The translations under genes and the position numbers were made by a program. This document shows, piece after piece, positions 43,133 through 56,224 of a stretch of 64,000 bases of DNA (position 1 is its first letter; every line of letters starts with the position of its first letter). This DNA is from Distichodus sexfasciatus (Eukaryota > Chordata > Actinopteri > Characiformes > Distichodontidae), in contig JAVGVS010000045.1 in NCBI GenBank assembly GCA_032718565.1, forward strand, positions 2,378,168 to 2,442,167, in the 5' to 3' direction. A model generated the notes under the pieces. That model was not told the origin of the DNA, searched no databases, and saw only the letters and a program-made list of their open reading frames with translations.

Positions 43133-44796
43133 TGTAGTCTACAGCTGTTTTTCAATCTGTAAAGCTAGGCGTAAATCAACAACTGTCATTAAATCGTCCA
43201 GTTTCAGCTTAATTGTGCATCGTGCATCGTGTAGTATACGAGTATCAAGCACCGATTAACCCCTCACAACCAGCTCCCCATTGGTAATCGTATGGTCAGA
43301 TGAAAATCAAACCTGTTTGAAATTATGGTCGCCCCTCGTGAGGGTTTCGTACTGTTGAACCTCAGTGGGTTTTCCCTCATTGCGCCTGCACGAACACAGA
43401 ACTGGCAGTGAAATGCAAGCAGGGTACAAACGTATACAATTAAGTTTGGGGTTTTCCTTGATGAAAAAGATACAAAATGTTTGTTCAACAATAATATTAT
43501 AATTGCTAAATTTTATTTACATAAGTATAATAATATGAAGGTCCTCCCCAATTTTGTAGCCTACAGAAATGATTGTTTTATTTTTTAATTCTTTAACAAA
43601 GGTGAACACCAAAAGTGCCTGTAAACTTTGTAATATTTTGTTTGACCTGTTCCCCCCTCTCTAATAGTTTGTAAACAAAACAACAACAACAACAACAGGT
43701 ACAAACATGGCGACACAGCACGTAGTCCGGGCCGACGCGTTGGAGACTCGACTTTACAGATTTGGCAGTCATGTCGTGTGAGCAGTCAGGTCGCATCCAA
43801 GCATCGGCCCATAAATTGGGAGCTTTGTCTTTTCAATGCATGCGATTTAGTCGTACAGTTTGAGCTGGAGGTTTACAAAACCTGTGAAAAAATCACACAA
43901 GAATTAGAATAGTAGGCATAGAAGCACAATAATGTCCGTTTATGGTTTTAATCTGGTTTAGTAGAAAGCATCCAGTCTACACCCAACTAAGCCAAACAGG
44001 AAAGGTAACATTGACATTTGGTATTGTAAAGGTATGATTGATAATCTTACCATTTAATAAAGTACTTAGTAAATATATATATTGCTTTTTGTCATGACGT
44101 GGTTCCTCAAGTGAGCTGTTCCACCCAAACAGTTGAAAATTAGGAGTGTTTATTGTAACAGCACAGCAAAACAGACAGAACAAAACCACTGGGCAATGCC
44201 CTGAAATCCCTGCTTGATAAACAGTGCAGCAGGAGTGAAGCAGAATGCCAATGTCGACCGCAGGGCAAACTCCAGACAGACAAAGGGGAACAGGTGTAGC
44301 ATGGATGGGTAATGAAGCAGTCGGGGACAGGAAAAGACCCTGTTCAAAGTCTGCAAGGGCATGATTTTATTGCTCTTTCATAATAAATGAATAATAATAC
44401 TTAAATACTAAAATAATCATAGTAATATGGACAGAGAGAGTCACTAAAATGTTGAAATCTGAACCTGAAACATGGTGCAAACATTTTTTGTGCGTAGTAT
44501 CAGTGTCAGTTGATAAATTTTGAGGAAGCATTGCCTTAACGAGCTTCGTCTTCGTCATTGTCATCGTTGTGGTCACTGTGGTTGTTGCAGTCTGGGAAGT
44601 CATGTTGCAGCAGTTATCAGGCTTGCGTATCCCGGTTACAGTTACAGGTTTTCCTGGTTACGAAATGCAACAGAGCTCAAGCAAAAGTCAACCTTACAAC
44701 AAGCAGGTGCTAATTTGGGAAACGGGGTGGAAAAACACGTTCCAAACCAAGTGTCAACTAATGAGCCAGTGTTCTCTGCACGCCTGCACAGTTTGA

Positions 44797-44852
<56 letters not shown>
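44797..44852. repeat. (GT)n-(GA)n compound microsatellite
   Basis: GT repeat to about 44827, then 13 uninterrupted GA units. Confidence 0.95.
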
Positions 44853-45130
44853 CTGTGTGAACCACCTGTGCCTTTGGAGCTCTCAGCCTCCCACATACTG
44901 AACATGTGAAAGCGATGAGGCACATTTTGAGCTCCATCACATAGAAACAGCTTCACCATCTTCATCCAGCCATTCTCTAGAACCGTGGGGTACATTAGTG
45001 TAATAAATGTTATAAAAATGTTTAAATTGCTTTTCTCCTACGGATGCAGCATCAAATCCATAAAGAATGTTCCAGAATGACACCCACCATTGTCCTTTCT
45101 GAGCTTCTGTGCATTTTTGCCCATCTCTGG

Positions 45131-45190
45131 GGCAGTTAGTAGCATAACGGTTAGGGAGTTGGCCCTGTGATCAGAGGGTCAGAGGGTCTT
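45131..45190 (+). mobile_element. Family A SINE head fragment
   Basis: GTAGCATAACGGTTAGGGAG and GGCCCTGTGATCAGAGGGTC correspond to the tRNA-like head at 21011 and 57841. The B-box is not preserved. Confidence 0.6.
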
Positions 45191-46225
45191 CGTTTCCCAT
45201 GTTTGTTCTATTGCTCTGGGCTTGAGTTTGTATATGTGTGTGAGGGTGAGAAGGGCGAGTGTAAAGAGAATGTGTGTAGGTGTGGGTGAGAACACAGCTC
45301 TGCGCTAGTCCTCAGGCGAGATCCAAACAGCTTGGTATCAGTTCTGAGCAACTGTATGGAATACATATTATATATATATAATATATATATACTTATATGT
45401 GCCGTGATCATATTGAAAACTAAAAGCAGACAGAGCTTTTGCCGTTGCAGCCCACGCCTATGGAACCTTTCGCCTTCTGACTTAATATGTGCTCCTTCCG
45501 TCTCTGTTTTTAAGTCTAGACTCAAAACGTAACTTTTTACTCTGGCCTTTCCAGCCGCCTAAATTTTCCATTGCTGTTAGGCCTGTAATTCACTGTGCTG
45601 GTTATTTGTTTGTTCTCTGGGTGATGGTTTAGGTTATTGGCTCTCTCTTTTTATTTTCATTTTTTAAAATTATTTCTCATCTATTACTATTCTCTTATTT
45701 TATTTTTTTAACTGTATTCAGTTTTTTTTCCTACAGCACTTTGGTCAATGAAATCTGAGTTTTAATGTAGTGTCTAAATAAAGCACTTACTTATTATACA
45801 AATATACAGTATATCATATTGTGTAGTCAGCGTCTTAGAATATATTGACTTTGTTCCCACAAATGCCCAAAGTCCTGACCAACAACAGAGAAATAAATTT
45901 CCAGACTTAATTTGCTTTTCACCCACACATCAAACTGTCTTCAAAACTTGTGACTTAATTGATTTCAGCCACAATGAGATGTAAAAAACCAGTCTTTACA
46001 GCCTGACTGGCTAAGAAAGCATACTGTTGGATGTAACTGTTAGGAAGTGGATTTTCCAATTTGGGAAACAGTGTTAAATAATGATATATAATTTGGTTGC
46101 GGCTCTTTCTGTTCTTCATTCGATGTCCACTAGAGGGCGCTGTTGTGGCACTGCGCTGTTGTTTCAGTTCAGAACCCAGGTTTGGTCCTGGCCAGGGTGG
46201 GCCAGGGAGGTTTTAAGGGGGGCAT

Positions 46226-46272
46226 ACGTATGTATGTATGTATGTATGTATATATGTATGTATGTATGTATG
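46226..46272. repeat. (GTAT)n microsatellite
   Basis: About 11 GTAT units with one interruption near 46251. Confidence 0.95.
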
Positions 46273-46599
46273 GACAGTGGTTGATAGCTGGGTATGTACA
46301 GAGTCTGATCATGTATTTTATTATGAATCAAAAATACATTTTTTACAAAACAAATTAAATAAAAGTTCAAAAAATAAAAGACAAAATCTCTTCCTTTCCC
46401 TCAGTTGGGTGGCCAAGGCTTCTGATTGGGTGGGTCACCTTGGCCCCACTGGGTGTTTGGTTATTACAAAAAGGGCAACTCAGCATCAGCATCAGTTTTT
46501 CAACAAGCATTTTACATTACAGTGCCATAAGCAAACGATATTGGAATAGAATATAATCTTTTGTCACTGCACAGAATACAAAATGCTGGTGACATTAGA

Positions 46600-46666
46600 T
46601 AAGTAAATTAATTTTAGTGCTGTAGAAATATTTTTTTTTTCTACAGCGCTAAAATTAATTTACTTA
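46600..46666. repeat. 29-bp inverted repeat, 9-nt loop
   Basis: Arms 46600-46628 and 46638-46666 are complementary at 28 of 29 positions; the odd pair would be a G-U wobble in RNA. The loop is T-rich. Could be a fold-back element or a small-RNA-like hairpin. Confidence 0.9.
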
Positions 46667-47737
46667 TTATATATATTATTATATGAATTACTTTTGCATA
46701 ATGTTATGTACAACTTATTTAATGACATTTCATGTATTTTTTCTAGACTTAGCGCCAAGTTTATTTTCCTCATAAATAACCAGGAAGATTATTATTTATA
46801 TATTAAATCAGTGCATGTTAATTAGCACATGGTGATCAAATAGAATTAACTAGTTAAAAAAGCAAGAAGAACTCTTAATGTGCAGACGCTGGTATTTAGC
46901 GTCACTGTATATAAAGAAGAACCACTAGATGGTGCTATTGCAATATGAGAGTTTATTTCGCCCCCTTGTGGCCTCTGACAGCTATTACCTTACAGTCTGT
47001 TCAACTTGAGCCAAATGAATGAACTTGGAAAGGCATGACAAATTAGGTCTAATATCAATTTCAGCTTGTTTTAATAAATTAATATATCAGAGACATTTGA
47101 AAAACACATTTCTGATCAACAGTCAACATAGCAATCTTTTATAACATCCATAATATTTCTTCCCCAGACTAGACTAGATATTAATTACGTGTTCAAATTG
47201 CAAGTGTGACTTTCCAGTATGGAAATAAAAGAACGCATTGCGCTGTTATTGCAGAGTCAAACTCTACAGTCTGTTTTTGTCTTGCAGAGATGTAACTTCA
47301 TCATAGACTGTAGAACCCATTTGGATTTGGAGCGTACGTCACTGTAAAAATGTGGAAGTGTGTGTGAGAGTGAAAGTGTGGGTAAAATGTGAAGTAAGCA
47401 CGATCAAGCTGACTTGGCGAAAAGGCCTGCGCTGTCCTCTGATGGACCCGTTTCCTCCAACATGCAGCTGCAGCAGTTTCCTTCGCTGCCTCAACAGCAA
47501 CTGTGTGTGTGTGTATGTGGGTTTTGCACGTTTGCTTTCCCTCTCTTTCTTTTCTATTGTCCAGCATGTCATTGTTCTCTTGCCCCTTGGATGTTTTGCT
47601 CTTTTGTGGCATTTTGGAGGCTAGGATTGCAGGGAGGACATCGTGCATGAGAGGGGAGATGTATGCAGGCATCAAGCCTCATATTCAGAGGAAAATGACG
47701 GAGTTGTCCCTCACTAAGAAGCCATAGAGTCTGTGCT

Positions 47738-48115
47738 AGAAATGCACTGATCCAGCATCTTCACTGATGGTCCTGACTCAGATCCCCAGGTTTTTGTGTA
47801 TCACCTGATACTGAGTACTGATCTGATGTCAGTGTTTCATTCATCAGCTGTTTGGCTCACTGTGCTGAAGAGACCAGGATCATTCTTTTATGTAGAAGCC
47901 GACATGAGGCTGGACTTAAACTTGCCGATCTGTTCTGTAAAAAAAAGAGCAGGAATGCACCGATCCAACTTTTTCAATCCCGATGCCGATATAGATACCC
48001 TAGTTTTCGGTATTAAGAATATTGAGAACAGCTCTGCAACCAGACAAACCAGCGTCACATTTGTTGTGGTGTACTGTAAGCAGCTGTGTTCACAATGACA
48101 AATAATCGCTCACTT
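47738..48115. mobile_element. Degenerate hAT-like pieces plus SINE tail
   Basis: AGAAATGCACTGATCCAGC (47739) and AGGAATGCACCGATCCAAC (47951) resemble the AGGGATGCACCGAT end of fish hAT-like MITEs. 48060-48115 ends in the family A SINE tail TCACAATGACAAATAATCGC. Confidence 0.5.
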
Positions 48116-48414
48116 ATATATACTGAATTATGTAAATATAAATAATTAGACATCAGCAAAAAAAGAGTAAACCTTTTAATGCAGATTTGACTAACTTTAA
48201 AACAAAAATAGCAACACAAAATTGCATATTTATTGAATTATTTAAAGTCAAAGTGAAAATAAAGGTTTACAGAAGTATACAGAGTGACAAGATAACATGG
48301 CACTAAGCACTATGAAGACATATACGATATACATATATAAACAAATCCAAAAATATTAAATCTAAGCTAGAGGTAATAAATTAGCAAGTCTAATTTTAGG
48401 TGCATTTTGCTGGC

Positions 48415-48665
48415 GCATATGGGACTAACCCTGCAGGCGTTGACACACCGCAGGGGACACACACTCCACACAATCACGCTTCCCATTCACACCTTACGGG
48501 GACAATTTAGAGTCACCAGTTAACCTATAATGCATGCTTTTGGACTGTGGGAGCATCCGAGCATCTGAAGAAAGCCACGCTAACACGGGAGAAAGTGCAA
48601 CGCCACACAGAATGGCTCTGACGCGCTTCACCCTGGGATCAAACCCAGGACCTTCTCAACAAAGC
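48415..48665. mobile_element. L2/CR1-type LINE 3' fragment
   Basis: GGACAATTTAGAGTCACCAG and TGCTTTTGGACTGTGGGAG are the common 3' part of fish L2-like LINEs (and of SINEs that share it). No reverse transcriptase frame is present. Confidence 0.65.
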
Positions 48666-49382
48666 AAGATCAGCCTAGTACAAAACCACATTTACCGAAT
48701 TATTTAACATTAAAATAATAAACTGAAATAGATTAAAATAGTTATGTCAAGAGTAAACTTGTATTGTAGTTAAAGGATAGTAATTTAAATTCAGGTATAA
48801 AATACAACTAAGAACCAAATGTGAACATAATGTCACGAACCAACGCAAACAAACTTTACACAAGTAGCATAAACAAGTAATGTAATAACCCCAAAGATCT
48901 GCTCATTGGTAGAAATACTCACAGCAAGCCAAATAAATCTTTTCACATAGTTTCGTTTATTTCTACACAGTAGCAAATCACCTCGGCAACTTGTTGCCAA
49001 GCAACAATATCACCTTAATCTCTATGTGAGTATTTTTTAGGAGACTAAAGTCTAAAGATATGTAAGAAAGTGACAAAACCCTTTACATTTATTTATGGTT
49101 TATGGTGTTGTTTTAAAACGATAGATACATCATGCTGTGTTTATAGTTTGTGTTTTTTTCTTGTTGACCGCTTGAAGTGATTGTGTGAGCGCTGTTGTGT
49201 CATTTTGGGTTCCATAACAGTACTGCTGGTTTAACTGCAAGCTTATAAGTTGTGTCATTTGTCAAGACAGTGAAAATGTATGATGTAAGGGGAACCGCGA
49301 ATAGACCTAAGAGGAAGATGTTGACTTTGTCATATTGTGTGTGTGTGTGTTACACCTTATACGGTCACTACGCTAACAAAAC

Positions 49383-49520
49383 GAAAAGCAAGAGAGAACA
49401 GCGGGGAGAGGAGGAGAGAGTGAGTGGGAGAGAGTGGGGAGAAGAGAGAGAGCTGAGAGTGAGGACAGGAGGGAGGAGGAGGGAGAGGGAGGTGAGGGAA
49501 GAGAGAGAGGGCGGTAGGTA
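49383..49520. repeat. Purine-rich (GA/GGA) tract
   Basis: About 140 bp with very few pyrimidines, 410 bp upstream of the candidate alternative ATG. Confidence 0.9.
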
Positions 49521-49649
49521 GAAAGCAGGAAGAAAGGGGTTTAAGGGTCTGTGCGACTAGAGGAAGACTGAGAACGATTGCAAGATTTCCGAAAACTGCA
49601 CCGAGACGTGTTGGGATTACACAGAAGACACACACGCATGCATGTGTCT

Positions 49650-49672
49650 AAACACACACACACACACACACA
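49650..49672. repeat. (CA)n microsatellite
   Basis: About 10 uninterrupted CA units between the purine tract and the candidate first exon. Confidence 0.9.
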
Positions 49673-49929
49673 AACATACATACACTCTGACATGAAGTCT
49701 TAGAAGAGCCCACCAGATCCAGAGGGGATTTTACCTGAGGGAGAGATCTGCTGCAAGCCACAAACTGGCGACTACCAGACTGGCTTTGGCGACAGGTTAT
49801 CTCTCGTTTCCCTCCCATCTGACATTGAGGAAGAGAAAAAGACAGACATAGGAAGTGGCAAGAGTCTGCCGTCCGCTGACACGTTCTATTGATTACACAG
49901 AGGTGTCTGAACTTTCACGAAAGTCAGTC

Positions 49930-50005
49930 ATGGGGACGGTGAGCGAGCTGTGTGTCTCGAGCTTACAGGCTTTCCTGTGTCCATCGACGCAGCACGCCAC
50001 ACCAG
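49930..50005 (+). CDS. cyth1: Probable alternative first exon of cyth1
   Basis: ATG at 49930 opens 25 codons, starting MGTVSELCVSSLQAFLC, followed by one base and a strong donor CCAG|GTAAGA at 50005/50006. The phase (1) is the same as the 41521 exon, so it could splice to cyth1 exon 2 in frame. About 300 bp of purine-rich and then balanced, non-repetitive sequence precede it as a plausible 5' UTR, with a 3-codon upstream ORF (ATGAAGTCTTAG at 49691). The peptide is not one I recognise. It could also be the first exon of another transcript, or chance. Inference. Confidence 0.45.
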
Positions 50006-50841
50006 GTAAGAAGTCATTTTAACGCTCTGTTCGTCTTACTCAGTCATCATGAATGGCTTGATGTTTCTGTGTCTATCGTACTGAATGTGTTACTATTTTT
50101 TGGTTCTGCGTGGAAACTATTATTTAAAAGGGTTGTCAATGTCAAACAGCTTTTAAGTGGTGGTTGAGGTTCCCCAGGCAACAGATGGGAGATCCATTGA
50201 GCTAGTGGGCTTGCCTTTCAAAGACGAATGGAATTCAAAAAGCCATAGGTAATTTCTTGAACCTGACTGATTCATCGCGCACTACACAGGAAGAGATCGC
50301 CACAGAATTCACAAGATTGCCTATACAGGATTTAAAAATACCTAGACAATTTTAAGTCATGATGGGATACCCTGTGGAAATCGCATTAAGACCTGTTCAG
50401 TTGTGGGTTGATATGCCTTTTGTGGGTTTAAAAGCTTTCCTGAAGGTGTAAAGTGCAAGGAATGAAACCATAAGAAAAACTTCCTGAGCTTTTGATTGAT
50501 CTAATATGGACTACGAAAATCTGACTATAGAGGATTAAAAATCATATTTTAAATCATACTGGGGTGCCCCAGGGAACAGTACTAAGGCCCACTGATAAGG
50601 AGATAAGCATAAGGTCTGGTTTTTCTTTTTGGGGAATAGGAGGAACCAAAATCTTCACTAAATTCGTCAGCTGCCAATGTTGCTTGTACTGCGGAAATTA
50701 AGGCAGAATCTGAAAATATTAACACATTAAAAGCACTTGCACTTGAATTACATTATTTTATAATTTTTAATCTACAATGATGGTTATTCTAATATTTAAA
50801 ACTAATATTAAACTTCCATAGAAAATATTATAGCATATGGA

Positions 50842-50846
<5 letters not shown>

Positions 50847-50906
<60 letters not shown>

Positions 50907-50907
50907 G
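50847..50907. repeat. (AAT)n microsatellite
   Basis: About 20 uninterrupted TAA/AAT units. Confidence 0.97.
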
Positions 50908-52138
50908 GATAAGAAAAGATGATATTTTGATTTAGGCAAAATTTTGTGTTGAAATTATTATGTTGCTATATGACCTTGGTTGTGTCAGTCTGGATCAATG
51001 TGTAAATGATTAATATTTTAATTTCAATAATTGAAATTTGTCCTCTGTTTAGTCTCAAACATTTAATCCGCGGCTCCTATGATGGTGTGACTACATTGCT
51101 TGAGTGCTGAAAGTGTTTTCTTTAGACGACATATGGTGCCTTGTTTGTGGTTTATTAATAACAACAATATGGGTCTCTATTCATGTGTTTGGGTGTGTGT
51201 GAGTGTGTGTGTGTGAGTGAGGGGATGAATGAAAAAGAGAAACGGTGAGAGCAGACTGCGATACCAACACGGTGCCAGACGTACTGCTCCTTCTGCCTAA
51301 TGAACTCGCTCTCATTAGGGTCAGCTTAAGTTTCTCCTCCTGTTACAGGGCGGCAGCTAAAGCCCTTAAGGGAAGTAGGCATATGTAATTCCTCAGGCTC
51401 CACTCTGCTAACCGGCCTAGATCTCCTCAGGATCTGTACTTGAGTTCGGCAGCCCATGTGCGACGCTGCGAGCGAGTGAATCTGTCCGTCTGTTTTCGAA
51501 AAACTTCCACCGACTCCTCTAGCCTTTCCCCACGCAAATGTTCATCTGTTGGTACCCCTGTTTATAAGGCATCTTTTATCTGTAGTCGCCAAGATATGTC
51601 ATGTCTTTTTCAATTTCACAGAAGGCGTGGGAGCCGTTTACTGCCCGTGGTTTGCCAAACCGCGATGAATGTAATCGTTTTCCGCCACCACAGATAGAGG
51701 AAGGAGAGCAGAGGAAGGAGTTCACAAACAAATACAGCAGAGCTGAGGTTACCACATACTGGCCACTTCTTTACTGCTCCTGGACAGACGGACAAATCAG
51801 AGGTTGATAGTTGTAGTGGTGTAGTCGGGTTCCTAGAGTAACTTGATCACTAAAAAATCATCGATACAAATTCTTTGTCTCAAAGCTTCAAGGTTGACTA
51901 AATTTGACAGCTGCCGCTGTTGCATCTAGTGCCAAAAAATCAAGGTACGTGTAATTGTGTAAAGAAGCAGCTGGAACTCGGTGTAGATACATTAAGTATA
52001 AGAGATATCTTGCAGTGTATCTTATTTGGTTAACATGCCACTAATAATATTCCTGTCCTGTGGATATTACTGTCACACAGCTCACTTATGCAGTGGATAC
52101 GTGACCTGAAGGACGTGCGATTTGTGCAATTGTGTAAT

Positions 52139-52162
52139 GGAGAGAGAGAGAGAGAGAGAGAA
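52139..52162. repeat. (GA)n microsatellite
   Basis: About 11 GA units immediately beside a SINE tail. Confidence 0.9.
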
Positions 52163-52194
52163 TGGGGAGGGGCAAAGTGATAAACCTATAGTGA

Positions 52195-52490
52195 AAGTGA
52201 GTGAGTATTTGTCATTGTGAACACACCACAGAGCACCACAATAAAATGTGACTCCTGCATTTGAGCCATCCGTGAAGGAGCAGTGGGCAGCTGACATGGC
52301 AAGCACTCGGAGAAAGGAGCAGTGCCTGGGGAAGGTACCTGGCTCATAAATACCTCAGTGGTACCTTTACCAGTCTGGGATTTGAACCGGTGACCTTGAT
52401 AGCAAGCACCCGGGGAAGGGAGCAGTGCCTGGGGACGGTAACTTGCTCACCTCACTCCCTAACCATTACACTACCATTTGCGCCTATAGA
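52195..52490 (-). mobile_element. Family A SINE, with partial internal duplication
   Basis: Reverse copy: GAAGGAGCAGTGGGCAGCTG, then GGGATTTGAACCGGTGACCT (inverse of the B-box region). A second partial copy of the GGAGCAGTGCCTGGGGA block follows at 52410-52490. Confidence 0.8.
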
Positions 52491-54313
52491 AACTCAGTTA
52501 ATAAGTTATTACCTTATAAAAAATGTAACTATGAACTTCCCCCTGACAGTAAACCAAAGCCAACGCTCCAACGTCTGAGTAGGAAATGATAATAACCGAC
52601 GCATCATGATGCAGACGTGGACGACTGTGCATCGATGCAGTTGCAGACCATAATCGATTACATCATAATGACGTTGCTTGGTGACTTTCTGGCTGTGGCA
52701 CTAAAATTTTAGTTAAAGAGAACATCCCGGTAGTAACTATGGCTGCCCGATCTGCGATCCATGCCCATTCTGTTTGTAATGTGGAAAAATTGATGGAATG
52801 CATCGTGATAACCACAAATAACCACAAAAATGCTGCAGTTGATTAGTTAAACCTTAAGCTTCCTTAATATTGATGTGTTAAAACACACTTGATTAGTTGA
52901 GGAAATAAATAGTTAAATAGTTAAATACTTGAGTACCTTTGAGAGTACCTAAATATCTTTGAGAACAGTATATCCGAACATCTGAGAGGAAATATTAAGT
53001 CCTAACCAAGGAAATTGTACGTCGCTGAATACAGACCAGACACGCTGCTTCACAAGTCACTCAGTTATGTTATATATAAAAAATACATTTTTGAGGCAAA
53101 AAATGTGTCTGCATTGTGTGGCACGAATTAGCATAAACTTGTGAAAAGCCTCAGAGTACTGGGCGAACTGATCCCCCAGCAGGAGCTGGCGCAACCTCGA
53201 TCTGAAAGCAGTCTTAAAAATGTGTTGCAGGAGACAAATCTGAACTGAAATGAGTGGAAAGTCACTGTAGTGTGCGGTCAGCGCCACAGAAGCAGTGGAG
53301 GGTGATTAGCACGTGGCAGAGAGGGTTCAAGCTACAGGCGAGCTGCCAGTCCTCTGAGAGCTGTAATTTTGGGCCGTGTGATAACTGTGCTTTTGTGGAG
53401 GTTTGACATGGCTCCAGGGGCCGTGTGCTATTGGAACACATGCTGGCCTGCCAGACTCAAACAGCGATGAAGTGATTTTTTTTTTAGGTAGGGTTTGCAC
53501 AAGGGCAGTAGACATTCACTATTGTCCTGAATTTTCTGTGCAGCCGTGAGTAAAATAGAGAAAACATAACTGAAAATAAATCTTATCTAGCAGATAATTA
53601 TGTGAACTAAGATCTAAATCTTATTGCATCAGTGTAACCAAGATGATGAGTAACATAAAAAATAGGACAATAAATATTTATGTGATTACAGTCTGCTTCC
53701 TACCACCAAAATGACCAAAATCTTTTAAGGGATAAGGCCTCATGAAGTTTTGACTGATCTAGTGGGATCCAAATAGATCCACTTAATCCTCTCAAGCATT
53801 ACCAGAAGCAGCTATAAAATTTTAGTCTTTACTGCATCGCGAAGTTCTAGAGAATTTCAAGTGGCGTTGGAGTGCCCCAGGGAGTAATGTTGAGACCCTT
53901 TTTGTTTGAGTAAAAACTCTGTTTTAAAGTGCGTCGTTATTTGCCACTTTCATTAAAGTACATTTTTCTAGTTGGTGATGAAATGATGAGGCAAAGAAGG
54001 CAAAAAATCATGGCTAGACTGGCTAAAAATAGTAAGAAAACCCTGGCCTAGAAAAGCTGCCTCCCATAAGTGACCATGCACAGTTTAGTATGAATTGTAG
54101 TAAAGTTTTAATCTTTGCCAGGTTACTGAAAGTATTAGAGACCAAGTTCTGTCTGAGGTGTCTAAAATGTGCAAAGAACAGCTTTATAATTGAGTTATTT
54201 CAATGTAGTTACATTGACAAGGATGTTGTAAATGTATTAAAGCATTCATTTAAGCATTTACAATATTAGTCTTTACTGCACAGAGCATGAAAAGAAATCT
54301 ACACTGTCTAGAC

Positions 54314-54728
54314 CAGGGGTGGGCAATTCATTTTCCCAAGGGGCCACATGACAAATTTGAACATGGAGGGCTGAACCAATAGATTCTAATCAAATCCGCT
54401 CAGCTGAACTTCATCTAAAAAACAGACAATTTTCTGGTTTTGATACCAGATGTTACAGTTAAGCTACAAATGTGGGGAGCAGGGCATATTATATCTTTAT
54501 GTAGTTTTATTTTTGACAATACATTCTTTTAACAACAAAAGCAATATTTTAAAAAATGTTCGTGTTTTGCATTTTTTCACCTTCAAAACAAAAGCAATGC
54601 AGTTGAATGGTGTGCATAAAGTACGCTACTTATGTTTGATTTTTATGTTTAATTTGTTATTTCACGCTGTCCTCAGGTGGGCCGGTTGGGGACAGACAAA
54701 GTGCCGGATGCGGCAATGCCCAGGTCTG
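54314..54728 (+). mobile_element. hAT non-autonomous element
   Basis: 415 bp with CAG...CTG ends: CAGGGGTGGGCAATTC at the left and GGCAATGCCCAGGTCTG at the right. Flanks GTCTAGAC (54306-54313) and ATCTAGAC (54729-54736) match at 7 of 8, the size expected of hAT. Contains GGGGCCACATGAC, common in fish copies. Confidence 0.88.
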
Positions 54729-56224
54729 ATCTAGACAAATAGTGTCGGGCAAAGTTAAGACACATTTATTTATGGCATCTTTTAAAGTTGCCCGCTTGCC
54801 ACACAAGAGCTTTTTAATCTGTATAGTTGTTACAGTGTCATTACAGATGATAACACAACTATTAAAGCACTAATTTAAGAATTACCCCACCAGTGAAGAA
54901 GATCTAGACAATTTCGAGTGGTTGTGGAGTGCCTCAGGAAACAATGTTAAGACCCACTGAGTTTTCAAGTGTGTGGTTTTTGCCACTGGTGTCAAGTGTG
55001 CTAGTTTTCTTTATTGAATGCAACAAAGGAAATCACAAACTGAACTTAACAGCTGCCAGAGTTACCTGTAGAGCCTGAAATTCAAGTCAGTTCACGTTGT
55101 TGATTATACAAGAAGTTGGGAGGCATTTCAGGGCAGTGCCTGTCCAAACTGGAAAATATAAATCAGCACTCACTGGAAGTTCAAAATTGCAATGATTTTT
55201 GGTTGCAAGTAACATTCCTCAGTGCCTTAAAACTCAGGATTATTGCTTCAGTATAACACTTACGCAGTGATACGGTTTTCTTCCAGAGATGTTTCATGTT
55301 CCTGTAAAATCTCACAGAGCAGAGAATACAAATTGCAGAATGGGATCGTATAATCTTACAGAGGCTATTTTACTGCTACAGTGGGTTTCAAAAAAATCAT
55401 CCCCCACCGTCCGCTCTTTTTCCCTTTAAACATTATTCTCTTTTATTCACAAAAAGTCCAAGACAAAACGGCACTCACACAGCTCCAAGCTTTGGCTTCC
55501 TAAACGCGCATAAAGTCCATTAGCAATGCAGGTCTGACATGATCATGCGTCCACGTAGCAACCTTGAAGGTTAACGCCTGGCGTCTGTTGGAGATCCACG
55601 GCCTCATGTTGCAGCGAGCCTCCCGCTCGCGTCTTGCACCCCATGTCCACGTAGTAACAGCGAAACCAAACGCCAATCCCCTCTGATGGATCTTCACAGC
55701 CTCTCACTGCAGCAGTCTTTCCTCAGCTGTGCTTCCTGGTAGCGTAGCGAGCCTAGCCGACTGTGTCGAGCAAACCCGAACACTCTGTATCGAATAAACA
55801 AAAGGTATCGTAATGGGGACCGGACGATGATCTGCAGGTTGAGCTTGCCTAAAAATACAAGAGCTTAACAAGATGAGAACAATCAACCAATAGGCAAACA
55901 GAATCCAAACTGAAACCAGGTGTGTTAACTTAAGGCAAACCGGGGGGCAAAGCTAAGCAAATAACAATCAAAACCCTAAAAACAACCCCATAACAGCCCG
56001 CCCAAACAAAAAGTTCAGGAGGGTGCTTCTTTTCTATATCCAACTGTGCATGCGCTGTGCGTCATTGAATCCATGAGCAAGACCTTTAAGACTGTCCCTG
56101 AAATAAGGAAATGGAAGTTGCTCTGGATAAGAAAGTCTGATTAATGGCGTAAATTCAAACGATTGTAATTAAAATCGAATCGAAAACGAAACTCAGGCCA
56201 GCTGATATGGTGGTCTGGTGGTAG

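Larger units (their letters stand above)
41540..49640 (+). other. cyth1: cyth1 intron 1, first part
   Basis: No coding exon recognised. Holds microsatellites, two SINE fragments, an L2-type tail, degenerate hAT-like pieces and a strong hairpin (listed separately). The remainder is unique or unclassified. Confidence 0.6.

Noticed and set aside
46081..46370. Tyr/Met/Cys-rich small frames
   Set aside because: They translate the (GTAT)n microsatellite.
55440..56010. Possible LTR-retroelement remnant
   Set aside because: No LTR ends, primer-binding site or coding similarity could be identified; left as unclassified.
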